From Suillus spraguei (Eukaryota; Basidiomycota; Agaricomycetes; Boletales; Suillaceae): a stretch of DNA of 51,020 bases. Below are positions 13,896 through 26,300 of this stretch, piece after piece. The DNA is taken from contig JABCPU010000464.1 of NCBI GenBank assembly GCA_016800925.1, positions 1 to 51,020 of the forward strand, read 5' to 3'. Below the pieces are notes generated by a model. It saw only the letters and a program-made list of their open reading frames with translations, was not told where the DNA came from and made no database searches. Both the position numbers and the translations under genes were made by a program. Every line of letters begins with the position of its first letter. The first letter of the stretch is position 1.

Positions 13896-15432
13896 ATGAC
13901 CCTCTTACCCTCAGTAACTATCCTATTCCTATTACACATCCCGTCTGTTTACTCCTCAGTAACGAGCCTTAATGGCACCAATATTACTACACTCGGCGTC
14001 AGTGACCTTTCAAGTTCATCTTGCAGTAACCTCAGATCTCTTTGGGACATCATCTGGAGTTGCGCTGCAACTCTATTCGCATGCACATGGACTTCACTTC
14101 ACCCAAATATCCCAGGCATGGATGAGGGAAAATTCACTCTTTTCTCTCGTCGCCTACGCATCATGTTGATGGCCCTGATTACCCCAGAACTCATTATTAC
14201 CTGGGCCACCATGCAGTTTCTAAGTGCTCGTAATACTGCGAAGGACTTCAACGACACCTTTGGTGCACAACTTTACCTGACCAATAGCGATCATCCAGAT
14301 ATAGGAGAGAGCACAGCTATATTACTTCACGAATTTTCAGCATCAGATAGAAGAAGCGCACCTTCTGTTACAGGTCACGATTTTAGAGGTCAGCTACCTG
14401 CTTGTCCTTTTGGTGCGGTGACTAACTTAATTCAACGGATGTCTCAGAGTGGACAACGACGCATGGGTTTTTCGCCTGGATGGGTGGATTCATGCTTTAC
14501 GTCGATGGCAAGCCGCGAGCCCCTCTTCAACCCGACGAACTTCTGGGTTTTGTTCGTGAGGGATCAGTGGACATGCCTATCATCACACAGGCAGACATAG
14601 AAGATCGAAGCAAGGGTGACACATTATCCAAAGGCATCGCCATCCTTCAGCTGGCGTGGTTCGTCCTTCAGCTTGTCACCTGTTACGTCCAGAATCTTCC
14701 GATAACACTGCTTGAAATCGACACCCTTGCTGCAGCTGCCCTGACCGGCATTGCATATGGCTTTTGGTGGAAGAAGCCTAAGGACGTGGGACGTCCTTAT
14801 ACTGTTCATTGGAAAGGAACTTATTCACCAAAAAAATTGGCCCTTGATTACGCTGTTAAACATTTTTGTCTCAAATTTTTCTTACTCACCTGCATTCTAG
14901 GAATGTACATAGAATTTTTTCCCTTGAAACTTGCGGCGATTATGCTTTAGCTGTCACTTATCCCTGGGCGAGTATTATGGGCACTGGATCGTTCATTTCT
15001 CCTGGTGCTGTCCGGGAACGTCGGGTTCCGTCTCTAGGTAGCTATGACGATCGTCGTTTTGATGATCGCAATCATGTGATTACACTTTTCATTGGATGTT
15101 TCAGTGGGACAATGTTTGGAAGTATACATTGTCTGGGCTGGAATGTTTTGTTTCAGGGCACACACCGGCTACTGTGGCGTGCTGCCTCCCTTGTGTTAAT
15201 ATCCGTACCAATATTCAATCTTCTGCCATTTAGCTATGCTATACTATGGTGGAACAAGTCGAGCCGTAATGTCCTCCATAAGGCTATAGGGCAATTTGTT
15301 GTGATTACCAGCTGGGTCATGTATGTTTTTGCACGCGTCACACTGTTTGTAATCATAATACTGAACTTACAATCACTTCCTTCTGGTGTATATGATACAG
15401 TAGCTTGGACCAAGTTTATTCCACATCTGTAG
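13896..15432 (+). CDS. Multi-pass membrane protein of an expanded Agaricomycete family
   Basis: Exon 1 is 13896-14373. Exon 2 starts at 14448, giving a phase-consistent junction before THGFFAWMGGFMLYV. A further intron is needed near 14868-14950 to reach the last reading frame, which ends with TAG at 15432; 14868 as donor and 14950 as acceptor is one phase-correct choice. The protein begins with a hydrophobic signal-like segment followed by NGTN sequons. It then reads LRSLWDIIWSC and LFACTWTSLHPNIPG, then MALITPELIITWA, later an aromatic-rich loop WWKKPKDVGRPYTVHW. The C-terminal half is hydrophobic with FGSIHCLGWN, LWRAASL and the ending WTKFIPHL. I recognise this as a mushroom-expanded family of unknown function. 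At least six membrane segments are evident. Confidence 0.65.
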
Positions 15433-18018
15433 TTTACTTGTACTTGCGTCGCAATTTTGATTACGAACATGCTGCCCCTGGCTGTGACTGAAATCACTAA
15501 TCAGCGATGCAAGCATAGATCGGGTAGTCTCAAGGCAAAACCACGCTGCACGAGTGTGAAGGTATGAATGCGGTTCTAATATATGATCGTGACTATAACA
15601 TTACCATATAGATAACCCGTATGCAATAGAGGAGGGCCCGGTTATAAGTACCATATGTACATTTTGCACTTTATGTCATTAGCGCACCACAGATACAGTA
15701 GCTTGAAAATGAGGCGAGTTTCAAGTTTCTGGAACCACTATTATGAGATGCAAATACGATTCAGGTTAGTTTCAAAGCCACGCTGCATGATCGTGAAGGA
15801 ACAGCAAACATAGTTCAATATCTGAACGCAACTACAACGCCAGAGCGACGATGTTGATGCGAGGTCCAAGTTCTGTGAGCTGAGAATAGTGTCTTGGCAC
15901 ACTATTAAACTTGAGTGGTGAGTAGAGGTAGTCGGGCTTGCCTCTGAACATGGTTGTTGGTCATTGATGATCGCATTCGCCCCAGATGTCTGCAAGATGA
16001 GACTAGCGTGAAGTTGTGAGATATCGTCCAGGACCTGCGATACCGTCAGATCGGTTCTGCAAAATCGACTGCGTCTTGTGAGCTTGATGGATGCGATCAG
16101 TGTAATATATGTCCTGGACTAGTCATAGTGCAAATATAATATTGCTACCATAACCTAAGATGTCGCACTGGACCAGACCGGACTCCAATGATTGAATTTT
16201 TAAAGGAAATTTGACTGGCAAGAAGACCACAGTACACATGGTATACTTCAGAACTCTGTCGATACTGATAATTTCAAGTCTGGAAACACACGGAGAATCG
16301 AGGTAAGATTCGAGCGAGTCCAATTACTCATGGCAAATCACGCAGAGACTCGTCGTCAGAGTCATCGATGTCGTATTTAAAATGTGTTCTCTGCAAATTA
16401 GTAAGATCCATCCTGATGAGCAAGCTAAAAATACTCACCTCTGTACATACTGCTAGCGGATGACTCAACGACTGTCAGTGAGTCGACAAAACATCAGCAG
16501 TTTGATTCGGAGGACACCAACTTTTGGTGCGTAGATTTCTGACCAGCGGTTAAGTTATAATGCGCAATATTTCAATTCTATCATCTTCGAAGGAGTGTGA
16601 GGTTCAGAGGGAGCCGTACCATGCACAAACTCTTTATCTCGGTCTTTGCTCTTTCATATTAGCATTGTCGGTCGAAACATATTGAGCTCGGGTGGTTAAC
16701 CTAAAAATCTAGCTATTAGTCGAAATTTGGGGTGACTCACACTGGGCCCACAGTTATGAGACTGAAGACGCAAGCTGCAGAGTTCTTGGTTAAAGTTGGC
16801 ATGTCATTTGATGTCGGCTACAACATTACTTGGTATCAGTAGACAGTAAAGCAGTAATGTGATGGTAGACGCAAAGTTTAACCAAATACGTGCGCACCAG
16901 CGGGTACTACACCCAAGCCAACCCGTAACCCGCAGCACCCAAACCCTCTACCCATGTCAGGCCCTGCATGCTGATGACCAGGATTCGTCGTACGATGCCG
17001 ACAGACCCGCTGCTAGGGCCGATCCCCATCATGACTTTGACACACATCGTTTGACATTAAGAACATGAACGGAATGGGTACTGGCCGCAACCTCATCATT
17101 CTGCGCACTCGAAAAAGCGGTGAACTGACAGGATGGCGGCGACAGCGTTGACATGTCCATAAAACGTGATATCTGATCCCTAAGTGATGACTCTGTGGGC
17201 GTAGGCGAGTAGGTGAGACCGGGCATCGGTAAGCCTCAACATGTCCATAAAACGTGACATCTGAAAAGTGCGGTCCCCAAGTGATGAATCTGTGGGCATA
17301 GGCGGTAGCTGAGACAGGCATCAGTGGACGGCAGGTATGACAATAGAGCACAACAGCAGAGTCACGGTAATAACTTGAAGGCAAATATTGTACGTAAAGG
17401 TACATGCTATCAAGGTCTAGCACGAACCAAGCGAAGAAGGCCGTAAGCCGAAGGACAGCAGGAAAAACGAACAGCAGAGCTAAGGGAAAGGGGACCAAAC
17501 ATGATGAGAAAAGGAAGGTGAGGTTGATAAGCGAGAATGATTGTGAAATAAAGGACAGCATGTAGAATGGGACGAAGAGCCAAGGAAGAGCTTGAAGAGT
17601 CGAAACACGACGACGGAAGGACAGCAAGCGAAGATTATTAATGTGAACTGAAGGGCGAAACGCGAAGAGTGAAGACCAAGGGAGAAGACAATGAGAGATG
17701 GGATACTTAGTTGTGTCTGTGTCGTTGAAAGAAGTTCCGCAGCGGTTGTGACAAAGACGGCACAGAGAGATGGGAGAGATATAAAGTGGTATGATTCATT
17801 GGCTTACTATAGGCGATGCCACCTGCCAGGATCAAAAGCAAACTGTTTCTTGCCACAGAAGTCGAATCCTTGCACCCGCGATGACTCGGATCGCAACTAC
17901 CTCATTTTCGAGGGGGATGTTTTATACGTGGCTAAGGGCCTAACATTGTCATCGCGTTCGCTAGCACATAAATATGTAATGGGCTACTACTGAATATGAT
18001 ATCACTTTCCAGCAAGCC
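15433..18018. other. Long stretch without a convincing gene
   Basis: About 2.6 kb of AT-rich and then, from 17400 to 17700, strongly purine-rich sequence. Open frames on the minus strand over 17013-17627 are hydrophobic only because they read the pyrimidine-rich complement. It contains the tandem repeat at 17150-17325. The last 300 bases should hold the promoter of the aspartic protease. Confidence 0.5.
17150..17325 (+). repeat. Two-copy tandem repeat, about 87-bp period
   Basis: Both copies begin acatgtccataaaacgtga and continue with a shared atctga, then aagtgatga, ctgtgggc and taggcg blocks, ending in ggcatc. Copy 1 is about 17150-17227 and copy 2 about 17238-17325. Copy 2 has a 10-12 base insertion (aaagtgcggt) relative to copy 1. 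There is no coding signal. Confidence 0.85.
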
Positions 18019-19595
18019 ATGTCCCTAGCTGTATCCTTGTTAACACAGGCTCTCCTGGTTTTGTCAATCACGGGATCGCCCTTTGAAGTTCGCAATTCCC
18101 CCATCACCGTCATCCCCCTCACCAGCAGGCTAAACTTTTCAAATGGTGCTATCAACCTCTTGCAGCACGATAAAGCTCGTGTGGCAGCCTTTGGGAACTA
18201 CAACACATATGGCCGACCTGCTGATATCATTCCTCTGTTATGCTATTATTATGGTTACACCATAGCAGTTGGCATTGGCAGCCCTCCCACAACCTGTCAG
18301 TTCAACACTGAGAAAACATGCGTTTGCTAATGTATTATTGAAGACAACTTGATTGTCGACACCGGCAGCTCGGTCACATGGGTTAAAAATGACGTATACG
18401 TGCAAACCGACACCAGTGTCAACACTAATCGGCGCGTAAAGCAAGAATACGGTCATGCACGTGATGATGATGATGATGATAGTGATGATAGTGATGATGG
18501 TGATAATGGCGATGATAGTGATGATGATAGTGGTGATGGTGATGTTAAGAAGACCTACTTCCAAGGTATGACATACAACAATATCATAAGTTGAAAACTT
18601 GAATACCTACGAATATCTATAGGAATTATCTGGAACGATACCGTTACTCTCGGTGGGCTCAACGTCACCGGGTTCCCAATCGGTATTGCTGAGGAAGTGG
18701 CGGGCTTTTATCCAGGTGACATCGGTATCCTTGGCATCGGGCCTAAATCCTTGTCACTCGAAAGCCTGACAGATGAGCCGGATGACATGATCCCGACTAT
18801 CACTGACTACCCGTATGACCAAGGCAAAATTGATGAATACGTTTTTGGTGTCTTTTTTCAGCCTATCACTACGGAACCAGACAGCCTTTCCGGAGAGGTC
18901 ACCTTTGGTGGAACTGACAATACCAAGTATATTGGTGATGTTGTCTACACGTAAGCTACCTCAGCTCCTAGATCAATCCAGACCCATAGTAATGGGTTTG
19001 TTTCAGTCCTGTCACCAGGGAGTCCCCCGCATCGGACTTTTGGGGTATCAGTCAGAGGATCACCTACGGCACCACGGAGATCTTGGATACAAGTGCTGGT
19101 ATCGTCGATACTGGCACAGTCCTTCTTAACCTTCCCTCCGGTGTGTATTTAGAGTGCATTGTGTAATGATTGTTTAATCAACGTTCGATAGATGCCTTTG
19201 AGAAGTACGTGACTGCGACCGGCGCTACTCGCGATGAGGGCAATGGTCTTCTCAGTCTTACCATGGACAAGTACAATGCCCTACAGGACTTGGACTTCCA
19301 TATTGAGGGCGTACGTCAATCCTATCAGCCCTCTCACCCTTGTTCACCATTTTGCACAGAAAATCTTCAGTCTTACCGCTAACGCCCAAATCTGGCCTCG
19401 TTCTCTCAACGACAAGGTTGGTGGTGAACCCGATGGCATATATCTCATAGTTACAAACAGCGGCGCGCACTCTGGCCAAGGGAATGACTTAATCTTGGCC
19501 AGACATTTCTCCGGCGCTTCTACACCGTGTTCGATCGCACCAGCTCCCGCGTCGGTTTTGCCAAAACCCCGTTCACTGATGCCACCACCAACTAA
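18019..19595 (+). pseudogene. Secreted aspartic protease (pepsin family A1), frameshifted
   Basis: Six exons (18019-18295, 18344-18565, 18623-18950, 19007-19140, 19192-19310, 19360-19595) join in phase except for one missing base near 19496. With that base the protein would be about 438 aa. A signal peptide covers residues 1-20. A propeptide region with LNFSNGAINLLQHDKARVAAF follows. The first catalytic motif is IVDTGSSVTWV and the second is AGIVDTGTVLLNLP. The C-terminus keeps RRFYTVFDRTSSRVGFAKTP, as in polyporopepsin-like enzymes. After LIL in exon 6 the frame slips by one base before GQTFLRRF. An Asp-rich tract of about 27 residues follows the flap motif EYG. It may be a recent pseudogene or an assembly error. 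Confidence 0.85.
18458..18546 (+). repeat. (GAT)n microsatellite inside the protease coding exon
   Basis: An imperfect run of gat, agt and ggt triplets that stays in frame and encodes an Asp/Ser/Gly-rich tract in exon 2 of the aspartic protease. Triplet length preserves the frame, so expansion by slippage would be tolerated at DNA level. Confidence 0.9.
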
Positions 19596-20369
19596 TATGG
19601 AATTGCCAAAGTATACAAAGGATCGGTTTTCAGATGCAAAGCAGCATACGGATTTGTACAATAGAATCCGCACGCGCCACTCTGCATGTATACACCCTAA
19701 TACGCCCCCTCTGCACACCTCAATCTGTGCATTGCACCTTGACTCGGAATTTTTCCGTCCATTGCATTTACTTCTCGGATCACAGCCATGGCTAAGGCAA
19801 TACTGTTACTAGCGCGACGACCAGCCTGAGTATGATCATTCTTCTGAGTGAGCACATTATCAACTGTTCAACGTTAACTTGGAGCCCAGAGACTCGGACA
19901 CTCATCGATTCGCGTTGTTTTACTTTCACTTCTTCACGTTCGGTTTATGTTCTCAATATTGAAGCAGGAAACTTGTGATGCTTCAAAAGGAACTTTAATG
20001 AAGTGCCAGCTACTAATAGCTACTTTACAACATCGAAGCCTACTCTGATTTTGAGGCATGTTCTACCTTGGACTCTTGTAACGCAATGTGAACATACTTA
20101 CGACGTGCAGGTCTTTCCTATGATAGTTCGCGATGCATACTCTGCTTGGGATCTACCTACTGCTGAAATCGAGAAATTGACCCTGAGGCCAGCAATTACA
20201 TATCTCATGCCAGTCGCGCATTCATTGTGGCGCGAAAATTCTACTGAGATCATGGGACAACGACAAGTCGTGACTACACTCATCAGTACCAGTGAACCAG
20301 AGATCCATGATAACATATAGTATTACATACTCCGACTAAAGCTACAAGAAGCAACTGAATACATGCAGA
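19596..20369. other. Intergenic between convergent genes
   Basis: It separates the 3' ends of the aspartic protease (+) and POL2 (-). I see no gene, repeat or RNA in it. The ORF at 20003-20320 has no recognisable features. Confidence 0.5.
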
Positions 20370-23300
20370 TCACCAACTTTCAAGCGTTCTTCGAGCACAT
20401 TCCTGAGACAGCACAAATCAAGACCGTTTCAGAGGATAATAGTGCGAAGGACTCACTCTTAGTCTGGAGAGATTGTGAACAATTGCTACATTCACAATCG
20501 TGCGTAACCTTCTCCTGAATTCAGGTTTGCTGAGGACTAGCTGGTATGATCCGGAACAACAACAATATCGCGACACGCTATCCGAGCGAACTTGCTTGCA
20601 CTTGCCGCAGCGCATGTCTTGTTGCGTGAACGTTCTTTCGAGAGATCCGACTAGTCTGACTAACTCCATCTCAATCGCAATACGGTCGTATTCTCCTCCG
20701 CAACCCCCGCAGATCCAGCGTGGCCTAGCACCATCAAGACCGTATGGCATGAGTTCTGGATCGCGGCAGAAGTCAAAGTCGCGAAGTGTATCACAATGCC
20801 GGCAAGGGACATTGGACAGTTTGAGCGGCTCACATGGATTGCGGAAAAGGGCTTCATTGGCAAACTCGCGGACACCAGCAAGGTCGAGGAGGTTACGCTT
20901 GAGCAAACCAATCTCAACCTGGTAATCAGAGGCGAGGCCAAGCACGGTACAGATAAATTTCACGAATTCGAGAAGTGCATTTGTCATATTGAGATGCGAA
21001 CCAGGGAGGACAGGGAACTGGAACTGAGTATTCAGTTCTTCATCCACGGAGGCATCTCTTTGCTTCGCTTGGATAGTACCAACCAACCGAAGCAACTTGC
21101 GTGTGAGTTTCCTGGCGATGAACTCCCGTGTCGCATCAACCTCGTTAATTTTGCTTGGGTCAGGTTGGGTAGGTTCGGGAGCCAGATTCTGAAGCACTCG
21201 GAAGGGTGCTTTCAAACCTTCGTTATGCTTCTGCCGAATCTTGAAAAGCTCAATGATGAAGAATTGAATGACGGCACCGAAATCGTCTTGGATTGCGGGT
21301 GGTAGGAAGGTCTGAATATTCCATCGAGTTTCGATGGTGAGCTCTTGTGGGGGGTCAACAGCCAGTGGGTCTTCACATACGATTCCTCCCATGTTCGCAG
21401 AGTCCATGAAGAGAAGGAAGTCGTAAAACCGCTCTGTTTTGAGGTACATATGTTCGAAGAGTTCGTGTGATGTCACTGCTGTGGTTATGTAGGTGGCATA
21501 TGCGTGGGCAGTGCCTGGAGGCTTCGACGTCGCTAACAAAATCCGGCTGAAGTCTGCGTGGATGACGTGAGATCCAAGTCGCTTAAATTCAGCCAACATC
21601 TGTATGAACGTTTTCCTCATGAGCCCATGAACGAAGCGATAGATATTTGGGTCGTGAAGATGGGAAGCACTTGTACTGATCCAGCGCCAGAAGTGATCAA
21701 TTGCTAGCGTAGCCGGACTTTCGAAGTTTCCTTGGACTTTGTCAAGCAACCATGTCTTGACCATCGACTTGAGGATACCGAAAGTGAGACTTGAGATGTT
21801 TGATTCTCCAAGGGTGAGGTCGCGCTGAGCCTCGCCTCCGGAGAACTCATCCAGTGTCCGGGACACGGAATCAAATGCTGTTGCTCCGCCACTTCCTTCA
21901 AGCTCATTGACAGCGACAGAGTGGAGAATGGAGTTCACTGCCAAATTGCGAACAGTGACTTCTAGACACACATTGGAATAGCATCCAGGCGATGTGAACT
22001 CCGTGTGCTGTATGTCTTCGGTTGGTCTATTATCATCCTCGATTCCGCCAAGATCTGGACGTTCCGACGGCGACCACCAGAGGACAATATCCTGCTGAAT
22101 CAGTCGCCGGGCAAAGCTAATGTCCGACAATAACAGTGGCTGATCACCGTCGATGTGACCTATGGGAACATCATAATAATCTGCTAGGGCGATCGAGCGG
22201 TCCAGCCAGGTTCCTAGTGATAGGTACCGCTGAACCATCTTTTGGGCGACGTCGGGTTGCCAGGGGAAGACATTGAGCGTATGGACTACTTTTGCTTTTG
22301 ACATTGAAAGAACAGGGAATTTTGAAAGCTTTGGAACCCATGTGTCAAAGTAAATTTGATCCTTGATAGATGAGATCACGAGAGTATACGACATATTTTC
22401 TAAGAGTCCGAGTTCTCTGGAGATGGATTTGAGGGCTGTCGTATCCTTGTTGTGGTACGTGGTATTGAAATCGCATGAGGCGGGATATTCGAGCGAACAG
22501 TTTCCATACTTGGATTGTCGCTTCGCCGAAAGGTCTTTATACAACTCTTGGAGACGAGGGATTTGTTGTCGACGGGGAGCGGGATCAACAATGTGAAGTT
22601 TGACGGCACCGTTTGGCATGAACATCGCAAACACGTGAACGTGCGATGTACTAGAACATGCATGATACAGGAAAATATATTTCCCGGAGCGACCGCCATC
22701 CAGGTATATTCTGCGAGTAAGGGAGGCGCTGGCTCGGTCGAGTTGAGACAAATCGACACCGCTGCTTTGAGCACGGTTCAGAGTCATGCCGAGTTCGTCC
22801 ACAGTACATGTCTTGCCTAGTTTGAGGAGGGCACGCATCTCTAGTGGAACCTAAATGACTGTGAGTATACTATCCGCTCAAAGTATAGATGAGATGTACC
22901 TGCCGCTCAAAGACGCCATCGACATTCGGATCATTCATAAGGTCCATGAAATGCTCTTGAATTTCTTGATAAACGTCCTCCTTGACAGAAATCCGATAGA
23001 GATTGGAACAGAGAATGTCACGAGGAAGGTGGCGGACAACCTTCTCAAAGGCATAGTACTCTGGTTGAAATAAACCGTCGCGAGGCGGTATCTTCAGGTG
23101 CAAGAAAAATTCGCGAGGAATGCGCAGAGGCACAGACACCAGTTGAGCATCAACGTATACCCATAGAGTGAATCGCCCGGGAATCTTGCTGGGGCGGATC
23201 TGCACAATGTCCCATCGCTGTGTTGTGCGAACCCGGGCACCTTTGAACATAGAAGGCATGATAGCGTCACCACTATTTCCCCAGCGAGCATTCCGCTGTT

Positions 23301-26300
23301 TCTTCCAGCGTGGTCTGATGGCCTTGATCCATGCAGAATAGCTGATTGTAGGATCAGGAAGTGGAGCTTCTTCATCTGATACTTCTTGGTCGGGCTCAGG
23401 CGTCCGTTTGCGAGACTTCCGGTTGACAATAGCAATGCGCGGGTGTTCCAAGATCTTATCTTGTCCAAAATCTTCCATGTCCAGTTCTGCGTCAATTATT
23501 GGAGTCTGTGTTTGAGCCGAGTCCGCAGTAGCACGCGTGAAAAAGTCGGTAACTTTGTTTTGCTTGAACTTGTCCACAGCGCCTGCAACACGGCGATGCA
23601 GCCAGTCAGGGTGGCGGATACGAGGAACAGGGTTGGAGACTTTCTGCATCGCGGCAGGGATGGTGATAAGCTTCTGGATGACTGAGCCCAAACGCTCCAC
23701 GTAGTACTCCCAGTCGAGAATAGATCTGAGATCGAAGTTGCAGAGGCTCGGGTCTTTGAGCCATTTACGCAGGTAAGTGCGCTTGACACTCTCCTCTGCT
23801 GAGAATATAGCAACAGGAACCGCCCGCTCTGTGACTGGCGCTCCGCTAGGCTTCGCAGAAATGATAAACTTGCAGGCAAGACCTTTGTCCTTGACCATCT
23901 GGTCACCAAGGAACTCAGCAAGTCGCTTAGCGGTGCTGATAGAGGTCGATTTCTGTCCTCCGTACTCCGCCAACGTCTTGGACATGCTACGGTTCTCGGC
24001 AATAAGTTCAACGAGCTCCTCGTCCGTCAGTGTATTAGCCTTGCTATAGAGGATATCGAGCCACTGATTTGCGACCTGAGCAACCGCGCCATAGCATTCC
24101 TCCGTCGTCGTTCCCAGAAGAAATTTCTCGAAAATTTGTGACTGGAAAATTTTGATCAACTGGAGCTCTCCCCGACGCTTCACCTCGAACCCCTTCAGCT
24201 CCGCAAGCGACCCATCATCGTTAAAGACGGCATATCGTTTCTTCAATAGCTTATCCTCCTCCTTCGACGATGGGAGAATCATAGCTTTATACGGCCCATC
24301 TAGTTCGAAGAAAATGGAGTTCTCGCTGTGTACGACGTACTCCCCGGTGGAGGCATCCAGGTCGTGGTACTGGTGGTTGGTAAAGCGGGCATACACAAGG
24401 TGGTTAAGCATCGTACACGGGTACGAGAATCCAATGGCTTTCCCACTGTTCAATTTGAATTTGAAATTCTCCGGGAAGACACCAGGAAGCATGCACCAAA
24501 TTCCATCCGTATCGAGCTCCAGCGGACGACCAATCTGCTCAACCAGCGCGCGCGCCATCTGGATGATCGTTGCACCTGTGAGACAGGTAATTCCTGCCAT
24601 CTCCATGGAGTGCCACCGCGCACCCTTACGCATCACGTACCCGTAGAATGAGTTAAGGATACATTTATGCGCCAGTTGCAGGGAGTCGTAGAGCACAATC
24701 ATTTTCTTTGCTTCATCCACCTCTGCGATCGAGCGTCCCTCACTGACCACGGTATCCAAATTCTTCTTCCAGGTTTTGTGCAGCCCCTTGTACTCATACC
24801 GACGGTCACGGAAACGTCGCACTGTATCGACATAAAAGGGGTTCTCCCGTTGGCACACGATCGATTCTCTCGTCTCCACCTTCGTGTCCTTAGTCTTCTT
24901 GTACACCTTCCGAGAGTAGTCACCCAAGCGTTTATGCAGCAACGCAGTCTGCTCCGCATCCGTCAAGTCTGGAAACCGCCTCTGCGGGCCCCCAGGCCTC
25001 TTCGGGGGGAAAGTCTCCTGGTTGAGTGCGTGCCTAATCATATTATACTCATCCCTTCTCGCGGGGAAGAATTCTCCCCTCCATGCCCACTCGAGCCGTC
25101 GGTCGCATGTCTTTCCAGGACGGTTGAAGTCGCACACTGCGCATACAGACTCATCAACCATTGAATCTGGCTGCAAGCGGTTTGAAAGCATGATGTTCGG
25201 GTACATCGCTGCAACATCCAAGTGGTAAATTAATGGCTTGTCCGTACGCTTTGGGGTATCACGTAATGCCTCGAGTGCTGACTGTATCTGCGACTTGACC
25301 TCATCATAGTTGGTCACATCTTCCAGGGAGGATTTGGACTCCTCGGTGATGCAGAAGGTGAGCGCGGCATCAAGGTCGTCGATAAGCTGTTAGACATAAG
25401 TCTGGGGTGGGTTACACTGTGATGGGAAGCTTACTTGTTGCACGGCTGCAGGTACGATCTTGAAGTCTGTAAGGATATCGCTGCGAAATACACCGGCTTC
25501 GAGTGCCTCGACGTGACCTCCGACATAGGTCTCTGAGGCAAGTAGGTGGCCATCGAACATGTTCAAATGCGCGTCCTCGTGGCGGTTTGGCATGATGATG
25601 TGCCCACGGTACGCCTCGACCTAGTTCATATGCGAAGTCAGTTATAACTGAAAGCCACGAAGGCCTCGGACATACCATAAGGAGCGTCTCACAAAGTGTG
25701 CCACTTCCTTTTCGCAAGACCTCGTCCGGACAGAGTGGAATGATGTTACATAGTGAGAAAATAAAGGGGTGCACGTATTTCATGTACAAGTAGTACGTCG
25801 CTACCGCATCAGAGACGGAGTACTGCGCAAGGACCTGCGGTTGCTCCATCGCATAGCTGCAAAGAACACGTCAATATTGTCGGGATTAATCCGTGATGAA
25901 AGTAGAACGACAGAAAAGTACAGCAAAACCGAGAAGAATATTCAGAAGTAATATAATACGGAGACAGGTTAAAATAACACATCAATATAAAAAAACAGAC
26001 TCACGGTGTCATCAACTCTGGATCAAGTTCAATTGGATTGTACCCGAGCTTGGCAGTCGTGACTGCTTTCAAGCCCTGGCTTCCCTGTGGTAAATACGAG
26101 TCCCGCTTCACCCACCTGAAGCAATCCATGTGCACGCATCCGCGGGACTTGAATTCATCCTCGTTATCCTTAGCAAACCCTGTTAGCAAAAACATATCCA
26201 ACCCGTTTGCTTTGGAGCGTTCACAGAGGAACGGAAAATCGAAGAAGTCGCCGTTGAAAGTTGCCATCACCGTAGGTTTCACGTCCTGGATGTGGTTGAA

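Noticed and set aside
17013..17627. Open frame of 204 codons, hydrophobic, minus strand
   Set aside because: It reads through the tandem repeat, and its hydrophobicity follows from the pyrimidine-rich strand; no family signal.
18238..18564. Ile/Thr-repeat open frame antisense to the protease
   Set aside because: It is the complement of the (GAT)n repeat in a coding exon.
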